This document shows, piece after piece, positions 50,888 through 59,792 of a DNA stretch of 64,000 nucleotides; within the stretch, counting starts at the first letter, position 1; each line of letters starts with the position of its first letter. The notes below the pieces were generated by a model, which had not been told where the DNA came from, ran no database searches, and worked only from the letters and a program-made list of their open reading frames with translations. Source of the DNA: an uncultured Rhodospirillaceae bacterium (lineage in GTDB: Bacteria; Pseudomonadota; Alphaproteobacteria; Reyranellales; Reyranellaceae); NCBI GenBank assembly GCA_945952105.1, contig CAMFGZ010000001.1, positions 1 to 64,000 of the forward strand, given 5' to 3'. Position numbers and translations under genes: made by a program.

Positions 50888-51952
50888 GTGGACGCATCCA
50901 CAGGTAAACTGGACGCCGCGATCGAGCGGGCGATGGAGTGGCTGCTCCGCCGCGAGATGGCGCCCCGAGATGCGGCTCTCGAGCGTGACTTCCAGCAATG
51001 GCTCGCCGAGGCCGAGCTGCATCGTCAGGCCTATGAGGCGGTGCGGTCGACCTGGGCGGAGCTCGGGGAGCTTCCCGCACAGGCGCCCGCCGCCGGCGGC
51101 GCCAACAAGGGCGACAACGTTGTCGTCCTGCCCGTGCGTGGCGCTCTCACGAGCGACAACGTCGTAGCCTTGCCGGTGCGCAGCACTGGCGCGTCCGACA
51201 ACGTTGCGGGCCGGCCGGTGCGTGTGTCCCGCCGGCGGCGCTGGTATGGGGCCGCGGCGGCGCTGGCAGCCGCCTGCGTGCTGATCGTGGCGTTCCCGTC
51301 GCTGCACCGCTCCCTCGTCGCGGACCACGAAACCGGCGTCGCAGAACTGCGCGACGTGAGTCTGCCCGACGGCAGCGTCGTGCAACTCGATGCCGGCAGC
51401 GCCATCTCAGTCGACTACGAGGAGGCCGAACGTCGTATCGTGCTGCTGTCGGGCCAGGCATTCTTCCAGGTCACGCGCGACGTGCATCGACCTTTTGCCG
51501 TTCAGGCAGGCGACGTTGCGATCGTCGTCACGGGAACCGCCTTCAGCGTCTCCAAGACGGCGACGACGATCGATGTCGCGGTGCAGACGGGCAGCGTCGA
51601 AGTGTTGCGTGGCGGCAGACGCGAGGGCGATCCGTTGACGATCGGCGATCGCCTGTTGATCGAGCGCACCGGCAACAACGTGCGTCGCGAGCGCGTGGCG
51701 CCGGAGCAGGTAGCGTCGTGGCGCCAACGGCGGCTCGTCGTCGTCGATACCTCATTCGGCGACATCGTCGATACGCTGGGCCGCCATCTGCCAGGCGTCG
51801 TCTTCGTGCGCGACGGCGCCCTGAACCGGCAGGCGATCACCGGTGTGTTCGACCTCGCGCAGCCGGTCGACGCCTTGCGCACGCTGGCCGCGTCGCAGAA
51901 CGCGGCAGTCACGGAAGTGACGCCTTATCTGCTGATCGTCTCGCGGCGCTGA
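50888..51952 (+). CDS. FecR-like anti-sigma/signal transducer
   Basis: A 354-aa FecR family protein. The cytosolic N-terminal DUF4880 helix region (about 9-60, AMEWLLRREMAPRDAALERD) binds the sigma factor. A linker with three degenerate repeats (DNVVVLPVR, DNVVALPVR, DNVAGRPVR; residues 76-111) leads to one membrane segment (about 119-137). The periplasmic FecR domain lies at about 160-260 (LPDGSVVQLDAGSAISVDYE), with a C-terminal SMN-like domain (SFGDIVDTLGRHLPGVVF) that contacts the receptor signalling domain. The GTG at 50888 is used; a longer frame starts at 50843. Confidence 0.9.
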   Translation: MDASTGKLDAAIERAMEWLLRREMAPRDAALERDFQQWLAEAELHRQAYEAVRSTWAELGELPAQAPAAGGANKGDNVVVLPVRGALTSDNVVALPVRSTGASDNVAGRPVRVSRRRRWYGAAAALAAACVLIVAFPSLHRSLVADHETGVAELRDVSLPDGSVVQLDAGSAISVDYEEAERRIVLLSGQAFFQVTRDVHRPFAVQAGDVAIVVTGTAFSVSKTATTIDVAVQTGSVEVLRGGRREGDPLTIGDRLLIERTGNNVRRERVAPEQVASWRQRRLVVVDTSFGDIVDTLGRHLPGVVFVRDGALNRQAITGVFDLAQPVDALRTLAASQNAAVTEVTPYLLIVSRR

Positions 51953-52093
51953 TCCACGCTCCGTCTTTTTTTCGCCGGCCCCTTCAAATCGGCACGGGTC
52001 GGGCCGTCATGGGTGTTGAGGGCGCGATCGCTTCCGATTTGCGCCAGACGGTTCCGTGACCCGCCGGCAACGGACTTTCGGGGGAGAGTTCTC

Positions 52094-54562
52094 GTGTCAT
52101 TCAAGCGCTCGACGGCGCAAGTCGCGAACGGCGTTGCCGCCGTCGTCGCCGCGGGTTCGCTCGTGGCCTTCCTGGCGCCGGCGGCGGCCCAGTCGCCGCC
52201 GGCCGCGGAGCTGGCGCAGGTCGCACCGGCAACGACCTTCGACATCCCCGCGCAGCCTCTCGCCCAGGCGCTGACCACACTCGGGCAGCAGGCGGGACTG
52301 CAGTTCGCCGTGACCGCGTCCATCGTCGCCGGCAAGACGAGCACGCCGGTCTCCGGCGCCATGACGGCCGAGCAGGCGCTGCGCCGGATGCTGTCCGGCA
52401 CGGGCATTTCCTACCGCTTCACCTCGCCCACGTCGGTCACGATCATGGGCGCACCGGAAGCCGGCGGCGCGCTGCAGCTCGATCCCATCCAGGTGCAAGG
52501 CGCATTCCTCGTGCCGCCGCAGGCCATGATCGACAACGCGCCGCCTGCCTATGCCGGCGGGCAGGTCGCGACCGGAGGTCAACTAGGACTGCTCGGCAAC
52601 CGCCCGGTGATGGACACGCCGTTCAACCAAACGAACTACACGGCGAAGAAGGCGCAGGACCAGCAGGCCAAGACGGTACGCGACGTGCTGGTTGACGACC
52701 CCTCGGTACGTATCACGCGCGGCGACACCAGCCCCGGCTCCGATGCCGTCAAGATCCGCGGCTTTAGCGTCGATAACGGTGATTTCTCATATGGCGGCCT
52801 CTACGGCATGTTGCCGTCGTCGTCGGTGATGGCTGAGATGGCCGAGCGCATCGAGGTGCTTAAGGGACCGAGTGCCCTTCTGAACGGCGTACCGCCGTTC
52901 GGATCGATCGGCGGCAACGTCAACGTCGTTCCAAAGCGCGCGCCCAACGAGGACCTGACGCAGGCGACGGCAAGCTACATCTCGGGAAGCCAGTTCGGCG
53001 GGCATGTCGATTTTGGCCGCCGCTACGGCGAGGACAAGCAGGTCGGCGTGCGCTTCAACGGCGTGTACAGAGCCGGCCAGACCGACCTGCAATACAATGC
53101 AGACCAACGCGCGCTTGCACTGCTAGGGCTCGATTTCCGCGGCGAGCGCCTGCGGCTCTCCGCCGACCTCGGATTCCAGAATCAGTACATCTCCGGCATC
53201 ACGCCGTACCTCTCGCTCGCGGCGGGCGTGCAGCTTCCGTACGCACCGAACGTGCGAAACAATCCTACCGCGCAGCCCTGGGGCTACCAGGACCGCAAGG
53301 ACGCTTTCGGCGTCGTTCGGCTGGAGATGGACGTCACCGAGAACGTCACTCTTTACGCGTCGGCCGGCGCGCATGACTTCCGGTTGGGCGGCCTCTACTC
53401 GCCGGCCACGACGATCACCAACTTCAGCGGTGCGGCGACGGCGCTCGGGGTCTTCAACCTCAGCCAGTACACGACGACGCTGACGGCACAGGGCGGCGTG
53501 CGTGCGCGCTTCAACACAGGCCCGGCGGACCATGAATTGGGCATCACCGCTTCGACGCTGCAATCGTCGAACGGGCAGGTCAACGTCTCGCAGCCCATCG
53601 GCTTCGCGACCAACATCTACAATCCCACGCTGATCGCGCGGCCGAACATCCCGACGCCGGCGGCCAACAAGACTTCGACATCCGGTTTCAACAGCCTGGG
53701 CATCGCCGACACGATTTCCTCGCTGAACAACAGGATCCAGCTTACGGCCGGCCTGCGCGCGCAGAACGTCCAGTCGGCCAACTTCAATGCCATAACCGGG
53801 GCTCTGACCACCAGCTACGACCAGACCGTCATCAGCCCCGCGGTGGCGCTGATCGTCAAGCCGCTGGAGAACGTCTCGCTCTACGGCAACTACATCCAGG
53901 GACTGCAGCAGGGCACTGTCGTGCAAGCGCCGTTCGCCAATGCGGGAACCGTCCTGCCGCCCTTCGTGTCGAACCAGCTCGAGGTCGGAGTCAAGGTCGA
54001 CTGGGGCAAGTTCACGACGACCGCGGCGCTGTTCCAGATCACTCAGCCCAGCGTGGTCACCAACACGACCAACAACACCCAGAACGTGAACGGGCAGCAG
54101 GTCAATCAGGGCCTCGAACTGAACTTCTTCGGCGAGCCGATGAAGGGCTTCCGCGTGCTGGGCGGTGCCATGTTCCTCAATCCGAGGCTGACCCAGACTC
54201 AGGGCGGCCTCAACAATGGCCTGATCGCGCCCTTCACGCCGCAGTTCACGATGAACCTGTCGGGCGAGGTCGACCTGCCCTTCGTGCCGGGCCTCACCCT
54301 GGCGGGCCGGGCGATCTACACCGGTCCGCAATATATCGACGCGACGGGGCCGCAACGCATGATGCCGCAATGGACGCGCTTCGATCTCGGGGCCCGCTAT
54401 GCCTTCGAGAATCCCGGCGCCAAGGGGAAGATGCTGGTCGCGCGCTTCGACGTCGATAACGTACTCGACGCCAACTATTGGGCCGGCAGCAACCAGACCT
54501 CGACCTTCTTGTTCCTGGGCGCCCCGCGCACCTTCCGCCTCTCGCTGAGCGCCGACTTCTAG
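52094..54562 (+). CDS. TonB-dependent siderophore receptor with STN signalling domain
   Basis: An 822-aa outer-membrane transporter. The GTG at 52094 follows GGGGAGAG and gives a signal peptide (cleaved near APAAAQS). The secretin/TonB N-terminal (STN) signalling domain spans about 46-110 (FDIPAQPLAQALTTLGQQAG). The plug follows with VRDVLVDDPSVRITRGDTSP, IKIRGF-like VKIRGFSVDN and IEVLKGPSALLNGVPPFGSI. The rest is a 22-strand-type barrel ending in RLSLSADF. Presence of the STN domain marks it as FecA-type, signalling to the FecR-like protein upstream. Substrate: an unidentified ferric siderophore. Confidence 0.95.
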   Translation: MSFKRSTAQVANGVAAVVAAGSLVAFLAPAAAQSPPAAELAQVAPATTFDIPAQPLAQALTTLGQQAGLQFAVTASIVAGKTSTPVSGAMTAEQALRRMLSGTGISYRFTSPTSVTIMGAPEAGGALQLDPIQVQGAFLVPPQAMIDNAPPAYAGGQVATGGQLGLLGNRPVMDTPFNQTNYTAKKAQDQQAKTVRDVLVDDPSVRITRGDTSPGSDAVKIRGFSVDNGDFSYGGLYGMLPSSSVMAEMAERIEVLKGPSALLNGVPPFGSIGGNVNVVPKRAPNEDLTQATASYISGSQFGGHVDFGRRYGEDKQVGVRFNGVYRAGQTDLQYNADQRALALLGLDFRGERLRLSADLGFQNQYISGITPYLSLAAGVQLPYAPNVRNNPTAQPWGYQDRKDAFGVVRLEMDVTENVTLYASAGAHDFRLGGLYSPATTITNFSGAATALGVFNLSQYTTTLTAQGGVRARFNTGPADHELGITASTLQSSNGQVNVSQPIGFATNIYNPTLIARPNIPTPAANKTSTSGFNSLGIADTISSLNNRIQLTAGLRAQNVQSANFNAITGALTTSYDQTVISPAVALIVKPLENVSLYGNYIQGLQQGTVVQAPFANAGTVLPPFVSNQLEVGVKVDWGKFTTTAALFQITQPSVVTNTTNNTQNVNGQQVNQGLELNFFGEPMKGFRVLGGAMFLNPRLTQTQGGLNNGLIAPFTPQFTMNLSGEVDLPFVPGLTLAGRAIYTGPQYIDATGPQRMMPQWTRFDLGARYAFENPGAKGKMLVARFDVDNVLDANYWAGSNQTSTFLFLGAPRTFRLSLSADF

Positions 54563-54589
54563 CGCGCGGGATGAAGCCGGAGCTCTTCT

Positions 54590-54716
54590 CCTCCCTCGCC
54601 CTGCGAGGGAGGTCAGGTAGAGGGAAAGCAGCGCGAAGAGTCTCGATCGAGAAGAGATCCGGACCGTGGTCTTCCCCCTCCGGCCTGCGGCCACCTCCCC
54701 CGTATGACGGGGGAGG
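54590..54716. repeat. Two short GC-rich hairpins between receptor and PepSY genes
   Basis: Hairpin one: CCTCCCTCGC / GCGAGGGAGG (54590-54612, 3-nt loop). Hairpin two: CCTCCCCCGT / ACGGGGGAGG (54694-54716, 3-nt loop). Such paired CCTCCC palindromes are characteristic of REP-like repeats in GC-rich proteobacteria; the first could also act as a terminator for the receptor gene. Confidence 0.65.
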
Positions 54717-54745
54717 AAAGCGGTCGCCGATCGTGTCCGTCTGAC

Positions 54746-56263
54746 ATGGAACGAACCTTCCGCGAATCCATGAACTGGCTGCACACCTGGGCGGGAGTAT
54801 GCCTCAGCGCCGTGCTGTTCGCCGTCTTCTGGATGGGCACGCTTTCGGTGTTCGATCGCGAGATCGATCGCTGGATGATGCCTGCCACGCGCGTCGCGGC
54901 GGCCGAGCTGAAGTCGGTGGATGCGCTGGCCCGCGAACTGCAGCCGCTGATCGGTGGGTCGCCCCAATGGTTCGTGCTCTTCCCGGGCGAGCGCGAGCCC
55001 ACGGCCCGCGTCGGCTACGCGACGGGCGGCAAGACGAGATACCGCCATGCCGATCCCCCGACCTCGGCACTTCTCCCCGACGCCGGCACATGGGCGGGGT
55101 CGGGATTCCTCTATCCGTTCCACGTCAACCTCCACATCAGGGCATGGTCGCTCGGCCTCTGGATCGTCGGCGTCGCAGGTATGGCGATGCTGGTCCTCTG
55201 CGTTTCCGGCGTCGTCATCCATCGCAAGATCTTCGCGGACTTCTTCACCTTCCGCGCCGGCCGCAAGCCGCGCCGCGTCGTCCTCGACCTGCACAACGTC
55301 ACCGGCGTGCTCGGCCTGCCCTTCCATTTCTTCATCACGCTGTCGGGCCTGGTCATCTTCTTCACGGTCTATTTTTCGGGCGCCTGGGAAATGGCCTATC
55401 GCGGCGACAGGCAGGCCTTCGTGAAGGAATCCTACGGCATCTATTCGCGGCCGCGGCTCGGTCGGCCGGGGCAGCCATCGGCTTCGCTCGACGCCATGGT
55501 GGCGGAGGCGTCACGCCGGTGGGGCGGGGGGAGCCCGCAATTGTTCAGGGTTTTCCATCCCGGTGACGCCAATGCCTATGTCGAGGTGCGCCGGTCTTTC
55601 GTCGGCGATCGCGTGACCATGCCGGTCGATGCGCTCTACTTCGATGCGGGCACCGGCGCCGTCCTGTCGAGCAACTCCGCGCAGCCCGTGATGGCCGTGC
55701 ACCGTTTCATCACCGGCTTCCATTTCATCCAGTTCGATCACTGGCTGCTGCGGTGGGTCTACTTCGGGCTGGGTCTCTCCGGTTGCGCCCTGATCGCGAC
55801 GGGACTGCTCTTCTGGCTCGAATCGCGACGCAAGCGTCATGCCCAGCTCGGCCTGGCGGGCGTGCGCGTGGTTGAAGGCCTGACCGTCGGATCGGTAAGC
55901 GGCATCGTGGCCGCGACGCTCGCCTTCTTCGTGGCCAACAGGCTGTTGCCGCCCGCGGCGTCGCTGGTGGGCCTGGAGCGACCCGAGCTCGAAGCCGGAA
56001 TCTTCTATCTGGTGTGGCTGTTGAGCTTCGCCCATGCCTGGCTGCGTCCGCGCCTGGCCTGGCGCGAGCAGTGCATGGCCATCGCGGCGCTCGCCGTTGC
56101 CGCCGTCGCCCTCAACTGGCTGACGACGGGCGACCATCCCGGCGTGACACTCGCCGCGCGTCCTTTGTGGCCCGTCGCCGGAATGGACCTGCTTCTGCTC
56201 GCTGCCGCCGCAATCGCGGCGATAGCGGCGGTGAAGCTGTCTAGCGCCCGCGATCGCCCGTGA
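54746..56263 (+). CDS. PepSY-associated transmembrane (PiuB-type) protein
   Basis: A 505-aa inner-membrane protein. Four PepSY_TM-type membrane segments: about 15-37 (WAGVCLSAVLFAVFWMGTLS), 150-175, 200-222 (FFITLSGLVIFFTVYFSG) and 345-370, with more hydrophobic helices at about 390-500. Histidines in NWLHTW, LHNVTG and MAVHRFITGFHF resemble haem or metal ligands of the family. PiuB-type proteins accompany siderophore receptors and are thought to reduce or release iron in the periplasm. The ATG at 54746 is used. Confidence 0.88.
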   Translation: MERTFRESMNWLHTWAGVCLSAVLFAVFWMGTLSVFDREIDRWMMPATRVAAAELKSVDALARELQPLIGGSPQWFVLFPGEREPTARVGYATGGKTRYRHADPPTSALLPDAGTWAGSGFLYPFHVNLHIRAWSLGLWIVGVAGMAMLVLCVSGVVIHRKIFADFFTFRAGRKPRRVVLDLHNVTGVLGLPFHFFITLSGLVIFFTVYFSGAWEMAYRGDRQAFVKESYGIYSRPRLGRPGQPSASLDAMVAEASRRWGGGSPQLFRVFHPGDANAYVEVRRSFVGDRVTMPVDALYFDAGTGAVLSSNSAQPVMAVHRFITGFHFIQFDHWLLRWVYFGLGLSGCALIATGLLFWLESRRKRHAQLGLAGVRVVEGLTVGSVSGIVAATLAFFVANRLLPPAASLVGLERPELEAGIFYLVWLLSFAHAWLRPRLAWREQCMAIAALAVAAVALNWLTTGDHPGVTLAARPLWPVAGMDLLLLAAAAIAAIAAVKLSSARDRP

Positions 56264-57485
56264 GATTTGCCGGGCGCATGGCGAGGAATGCCACGAGCGC
56301 GAGCAGCATCAGCGCGCCGACGCTGGCGAAGGCGAGTCCCCAGGCCATCGGCGACATGCCGCCGGCGAGGTCGAGTGTCCAGCCCACGACCAGCGGCCCC
56401 ACGAAGCCGCCCGCGTAGCCCAGCGTCGAATGCACCGCGAGCGTGGCGCCGCGGCGCGCGGGATCGGCGTTGCCCGCGGCGCCCGCCGTCACCGAAGAGG
56501 AGTCGAGCCACACGACGATGCCGTAGGCGATCAGCAGGCCGACGGCCAGCCAGTAGCTGGTTGAGCCTGCGAACCCCACGATGGTGGCGAAGCCGATGGA
56601 GAGGATCATCGCCGTGGCGACGAGCTTGCGGCGGCCGAAGCGGATCGAGGCCTCGTTGCCCGCGATGCTTGCCAGCGTGCCGAGCAGGGCCAGCACGGTG
56701 ACGACAAGGGCGGGGGAAAGCGTCTCGTCCTCGAGACCGGTATGTGAAGCCACGAAGGCGAGGAAAGCGACACCCCATCCGCGCAACGCGCTCATCTCGA
56801 GCGTGTGGACGCAATAGACGACCGAGTAGGCGAAAGCCGAGGTGTTGCGCACCACCGGGCGGAAGTCGAACAGGCTACCGCCCGTCGCAGGCTTGCGTGC
56901 AGCGGTAGCCGGTGGCGCGGAACGCGATGGCACGACCGAGGCGACCATGACCCAGGCAATGAAAGCGGTGGCGGCCGAGAAGACGAAGGCACTACGCCAG
57001 CCGAACTGGTCCGCCAGCACTTCGCCCAGAAGGAAGGACACGGCGCCCGATATGCCGATGCTGGCCGCATGGCCGGTGACGGCGCGTGACATCAGCTTCG
57101 GCGTGACCTGGTCGGCCAGCAGCTTCAACCCTGTCATATACGTGCCGGCCCAGCCCAGCCCGGCGAGCGCTCGCGTGAAGAAGGCCGACCAGAAGCCGTC
57201 GGCGGTCAGGCCGAACAGCAGGTGGCCCGCCACGGTACAGCCCACGCCGAACAGGTAGACCCGTTTGGCGTCGACGCGATCGGTCAACGTCACCAGGACC
57301 GGAACCGAGACCATGTAGGCCCCGAAGAAGATTGCGGTGATCCAGCCGGCCTCGCTGTTCGTGAGGCTCCAGCGCTGCATCATCTGCGGCAACAGCGCCG
57401 GCCAGAAACCGGCGCCGAGCTGCACGAAGATCTGTGCCGCGCAGACGGTCGCGACGAGTCGCGCGCCCGACACTCGGTCAGTCAC
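56241..57485 (-). CDS. MFS transporter in the arsenic cluster
   Basis: About 414 aa, 12 hydrophobic segments. The A-motif-like loop TLTDRVDAKRVYLFG lies near 57-70 and the matching loop RFGRRKLVATAM near 290. I start at the GTG at 57485, eight bases inside the flavoprotein gene, instead of the longer frame from 57554. Co-transcription with an arsenic-type flavoprotein and ArsR suggests an organoarsenical or arsenite exporter, but the substrate is inference; general MFS families look equally possible. Its end overlaps the convergent PepSY gene by 23 bp. Confidence 0.82.
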   Translation of the reverse strand: MTDRVSGARLVATVCAAQIFVQLGAGFWPALLPQMMQRWSLTNSEAGWITAIFFGAYMVSVPVLVTLTDRVDAKRVYLFGVGCTVAGHLLFGLTADGFWSAFFTRALAGLGWAGTYMTGLKLLADQVTPKLMSRAVTGHAASIGISGAVSFLLGEVLADQFGWRSAFVFSAATAFIAWVMVASVVPSRSAPPATAARKPATGGSLFDFRPVVRNTSAFAYSVVYCVHTLEMSALRGWGVAFLAFVASHTGLEDETLSPALVVTVLALLGTLASIAGNEASIRFGRRKLVATAMILSIGFATIVGFAGSTSYWLAVGLLIAYGIVVWLDSSSVTAGAAGNADPARRGATLAVHSTLGYAGGFVGPLVVGWTLDLAGGMSPMAWGLAFASVGALMLLALVAFLAMRPANLTGDRGR

Positions 57486-58803
57486 CACAGCACGCTGTCG
57501 GGGCGGGGCAGCAGCCGGCGACGGCGCTCGATGCGGAGGATTTGGGGGGACCATTGCACACGCCGGTTTCCGGCAGCACCAGCTCGACCCTTCCGGCGGC
57601 CTCGGGGTCGCCCGCGATGTCCGCGGCGATCGAGCGAACCTGCTCGTAGCCCGTCATCATCAGGAAAGTCGGGGCGCGGCCATAGCTCTTCATGCCGGCG
57701 AAGTAGAAGCCGGCCTCGGGCTGGGCCAGCTCGCGCGCCCCGTGCGGACGCACGCTGCCGCAACTATGCTCGTTGGGATCGATCAGCGGCGCGAGGATCG
57801 GCGGGCATTCCAGCGCCGGGTCGAGCGACAGGCGCAGCTCGCGCAGGAAATCGAGGTCGGGGCGGAAGCCCGTGGCCACGATCAGCTGGTCGGCTGAGAT
57901 CGCACGACAGCAGTCGCTCGCGCCGGTCGCGATGCGCATCACATCGTCTGCCTGCGACATATGGCCGACGCGGAAGCCGACCTCGATGGCGATCCGGCCG
58001 CTCGCCACCAGCGCCGCGAAGGTCGAACCCAGCGCGCCGCGTACCTTGAGTTGGTCGGCCGAGCCGCCGCCGAACGACTTGGCGGGATCGGTCCCCCTCA
58101 GCAACCAGGCGATTGCCGTCGCGGGCACCTCGTCCTGGAGCCGTGCGAGGTCGATCAGCGTGCCGATGGCGGAGTGGCCGCTGCCGAGGACGGCGACCCT
58201 GCGGCCGGCATAGCGCGCGCGGTCTCGACCCAGTACATCGGGCATGCCGTAGGTGATGCGGTCCTGCAGTTCATGCTCGCCGATGGCCGCGAGGCCGTTG
58301 GCGCCGGCAGGATTGGGCGAGAACCAGGTGCCGCTCGCATCGATGACGGTATCGGCCGTCATCTTCTCGGGGCCCTTTCCGTTCTCGTACCGGATTTCGA
58401 ACGACGCGGCTTCTCGGCCTTTCGTCTTCACCTTGTCGAAGCCCACTCGGCCGATGGCGGTCACGCGGCTGTTCGTGCGGATGCGATTCTTCAGCGCCGT
58501 GCGCGTCGCCAGCGGTTCGAGGTACTGCTCCACCAGCTCGGCGCCGGTCGGATAATGGTCGGGCTGTGGCTTGTTCCAGCCGGTGGCGGTGAGCAGCCGC
58601 TCCGCCGCCTTGTCGATGTTGAACTCCCACGGCGAGAAGGTCTGGACGTGGCCCCACTGGCGCACCGCATGGCCGACAGTCGGGCCGGCTTCGAGCACGA
58701 CCGGCTCCAGCCCGCGCTGCAGCAGATGCGCGGCGGCGGCGAGACCGACGGGGCCGGCGCCGATGACGGCGACCGACTTCGGGCGGGCGATAGAATCGGT
58801 CAT
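57478..58803 (-). CDS. FAD/NAD(P)-binding monooxygenase, ArsO-like
   Basis: A 441-aa flavoprotein. The N-terminal FAD motif is VAVIGAGPVGLAAAAHLLQRG near 11-31 and a second dinucleotide site is RRVAVLGSGHSAIGTLIDLA near 200; between them lies the FMO-like FSPWEFNID segment and DASGTWFSPNP near 160. The C-terminus is cysteine-rich (VCNGPPKS, GCCPAPTACCG). The genes next to it (arsR, MFS, arsC, acr3) point to the ArsO/ArsH-like oxidases found in arsenic islands. The reaction is not proven. The ATG at 58803 has GAGGAGA upstream. Confidence 0.85.
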   Translation of the reverse strand: MTDSIARPKSVAVIGAGPVGLAAAAHLLQRGLEPVVLEAGPTVGHAVRQWGHVQTFSPWEFNIDKAAERLLTATGWNKPQPDHYPTGAELVEQYLEPLATRTALKNRIRTNSRVTAIGRVGFDKVKTKGREAASFEIRYENGKGPEKMTADTVIDASGTWFSPNPAGANGLAAIGEHELQDRITYGMPDVLGRDRARYAGRRVAVLGSGHSAIGTLIDLARLQDEVPATAIAWLLRGTDPAKSFGGGSADQLKVRGALGSTFAALVASGRIAIEVGFRVGHMSQADDVMRIATGASDCCRAISADQLIVATGFRPDLDFLRELRLSLDPALECPPILAPLIDPNEHSCGSVRPHGARELAQPEAGFYFAGMKSYGRAPTFLMMTGYEQVRSIAADIAGDPEAAGRVELVLPETGVCNGPPKSSASSAVAGCCPAPTACCGD

Positions 58804-58814
58804 GTCCGTTCTCC

Positions 58815-59141
58815 TCAAGCGACCTTGCCGAACGTGTGGGGGCTGCACGAGCCGGGGCTTTCGGCGCAACATTCATCGACCAGGAAGGCGACGAGGCTGC
58901 GCATCTGGTCGTAGTTGGCGTGGCACACGAGAGTCGCGCCATTGCGCTTCTGCGAGATCAGGCCGACGCCCATCAGTGTCTTCAAGTGATGGCTGAGCGT
59001 GGAGCCCGCCACATCGAGCTTCGCCAGCAGGCGGCCGACGGGCATTCCCTGTTCGCCGGCGCGGATCAGTGCGCGGTAGATCTTGAGGCGGGTCGGATTG
59101 CCCAATGCTTCCAGATGGGCCGCAGCGTCGTCGATCTTCAT
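58815..59141 (-). CDS. arsR: ArsR-family transcriptional repressor
   Basis: A 108-aa winged-helix repressor: LEALGNPTRLKIYRALIRAG, then VAGSTLSHHLKTLMGVGLIS and KRNGATLVCHANYD. Cysteines near the C-terminus (DECCAESPGSC) could bind arsenite, as in the class where the sensor cysteines lie outside helix alpha3. It is divergent from arsC, with a 16-bp palindrome in the intergenic region as its likely operator. Confidence 0.92.
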   Translation of the reverse strand: MKIDDAAAHLEALGNPTRLKIYRALIRAGEQGMPVGRLLAKLDVAGSTLSHHLKTLMGVGLISQKRNGATLVCHANYDQMRSLVAFLVDECCAESPGSCSPHTFGKVA

Positions 59142-59177
59142 TCCGTAAGCCTAGTGTCACAAGCCGGCGAGTTAACC

Positions 59178-59193
59178 ATATTTCTAGAAATAT
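59178..59193. promoter_or_regulatory. 16-bp palindrome, likely ArsR operator
   Basis: ATATTTCTAGAAATAT is a perfect palindrome placed between the divergent arsR and arsC starts, in a locally AT-rich patch. It is the best candidate binding site for ArsR. Confidence 0.7.
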
Positions 59194-59239
59194 AGAAATG
59201 ATTGGTTTATAGCAATGACCCGCCAACCGGAGCCCTCGC

Positions 59240-59752
59240 ATGAATCCGCGCCCTTACAACGTCCTCTTCCTTTGCACCGGCAACTCCGCGCGAAGCGTGC
59301 TGGGGGAGGCCATCGTCGACAGGCTGGGTGAGGGGCGCTTCAAGGGGTTCAGCGCCGGCAGCCAACCGAAGGGAGAGGTGCATCCTTTCACCCTCGATCT
59401 CCTGAAGAGCCTTGGCCATCCGGTTGACGGGCTGTTCTCGAAGAGCTGGGACCTCTACGCGGTGGCCGGTGCGCCAGCGATGGATTTCATCTTCACCGTC
59501 TGCGACAGCGCGGCCGGCGAGGCCTGTCCGGTGTGGCCCGGCCAGCCGATGACGGCGCATTGGGGCCTGCCCGATCCCGCCGCCGTAGAGGGCGCGGAGA
59601 TCGCGAAGCGTGCCGCATTCCGTGCGGCCTATGCCGAGCTCGAGAACCGCATTCGCCTCTTCCTCAGCCTTCCACACACGAGCCTCGACAGGATGGGCCT
59701 GCAAAGCCGGCTCGATGCGATCGGCCGCACGCCCCCTGCCGCGGCGGCGTGA
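59240..59752 (+). CDS. arsC: Arsenate reductase, low-molecular-weight phosphatase type
   Basis: A 170-aa arsenate reductase of the thioredoxin-coupled family. The phosphate loop CTGNSARS (residues 12-19) has the first catalytic Cys and Arg; second and third cysteines lie in TVCDSAAGEACPVWPG near 82-90, and the acid DP is in LPDPAAVEG near 107. It reduces arsenate to arsenite for export by the acr3 product 41 bp downstream. Confidence 0.94.
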   Translation: MNPRPYNVLFLCTGNSARSVLGEAIVDRLGEGRFKGFSAGSQPKGEVHPFTLDLLKSLGHPVDGLFSKSWDLYAVAGAPAMDFIFTVCDSAAGEACPVWPGQPMTAHWGLPDPAAVEGAEIAKRAAFRAAYAELENRIRLFLSLPHTSLDRMGLQSRLDAIGRTPPAAAA

Positions 59753-59792
59753 TGAGCAAGTTCGGCAAACGGCGGTTCCGGAGACGGCAAGG

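Noticed and set aside
53123..55327. 734-codon minus-strand frame opposite the TonB receptor and PepSY gene
   Set aside because: No domain, biased composition, and it spans two well-supported genes on the other strand.
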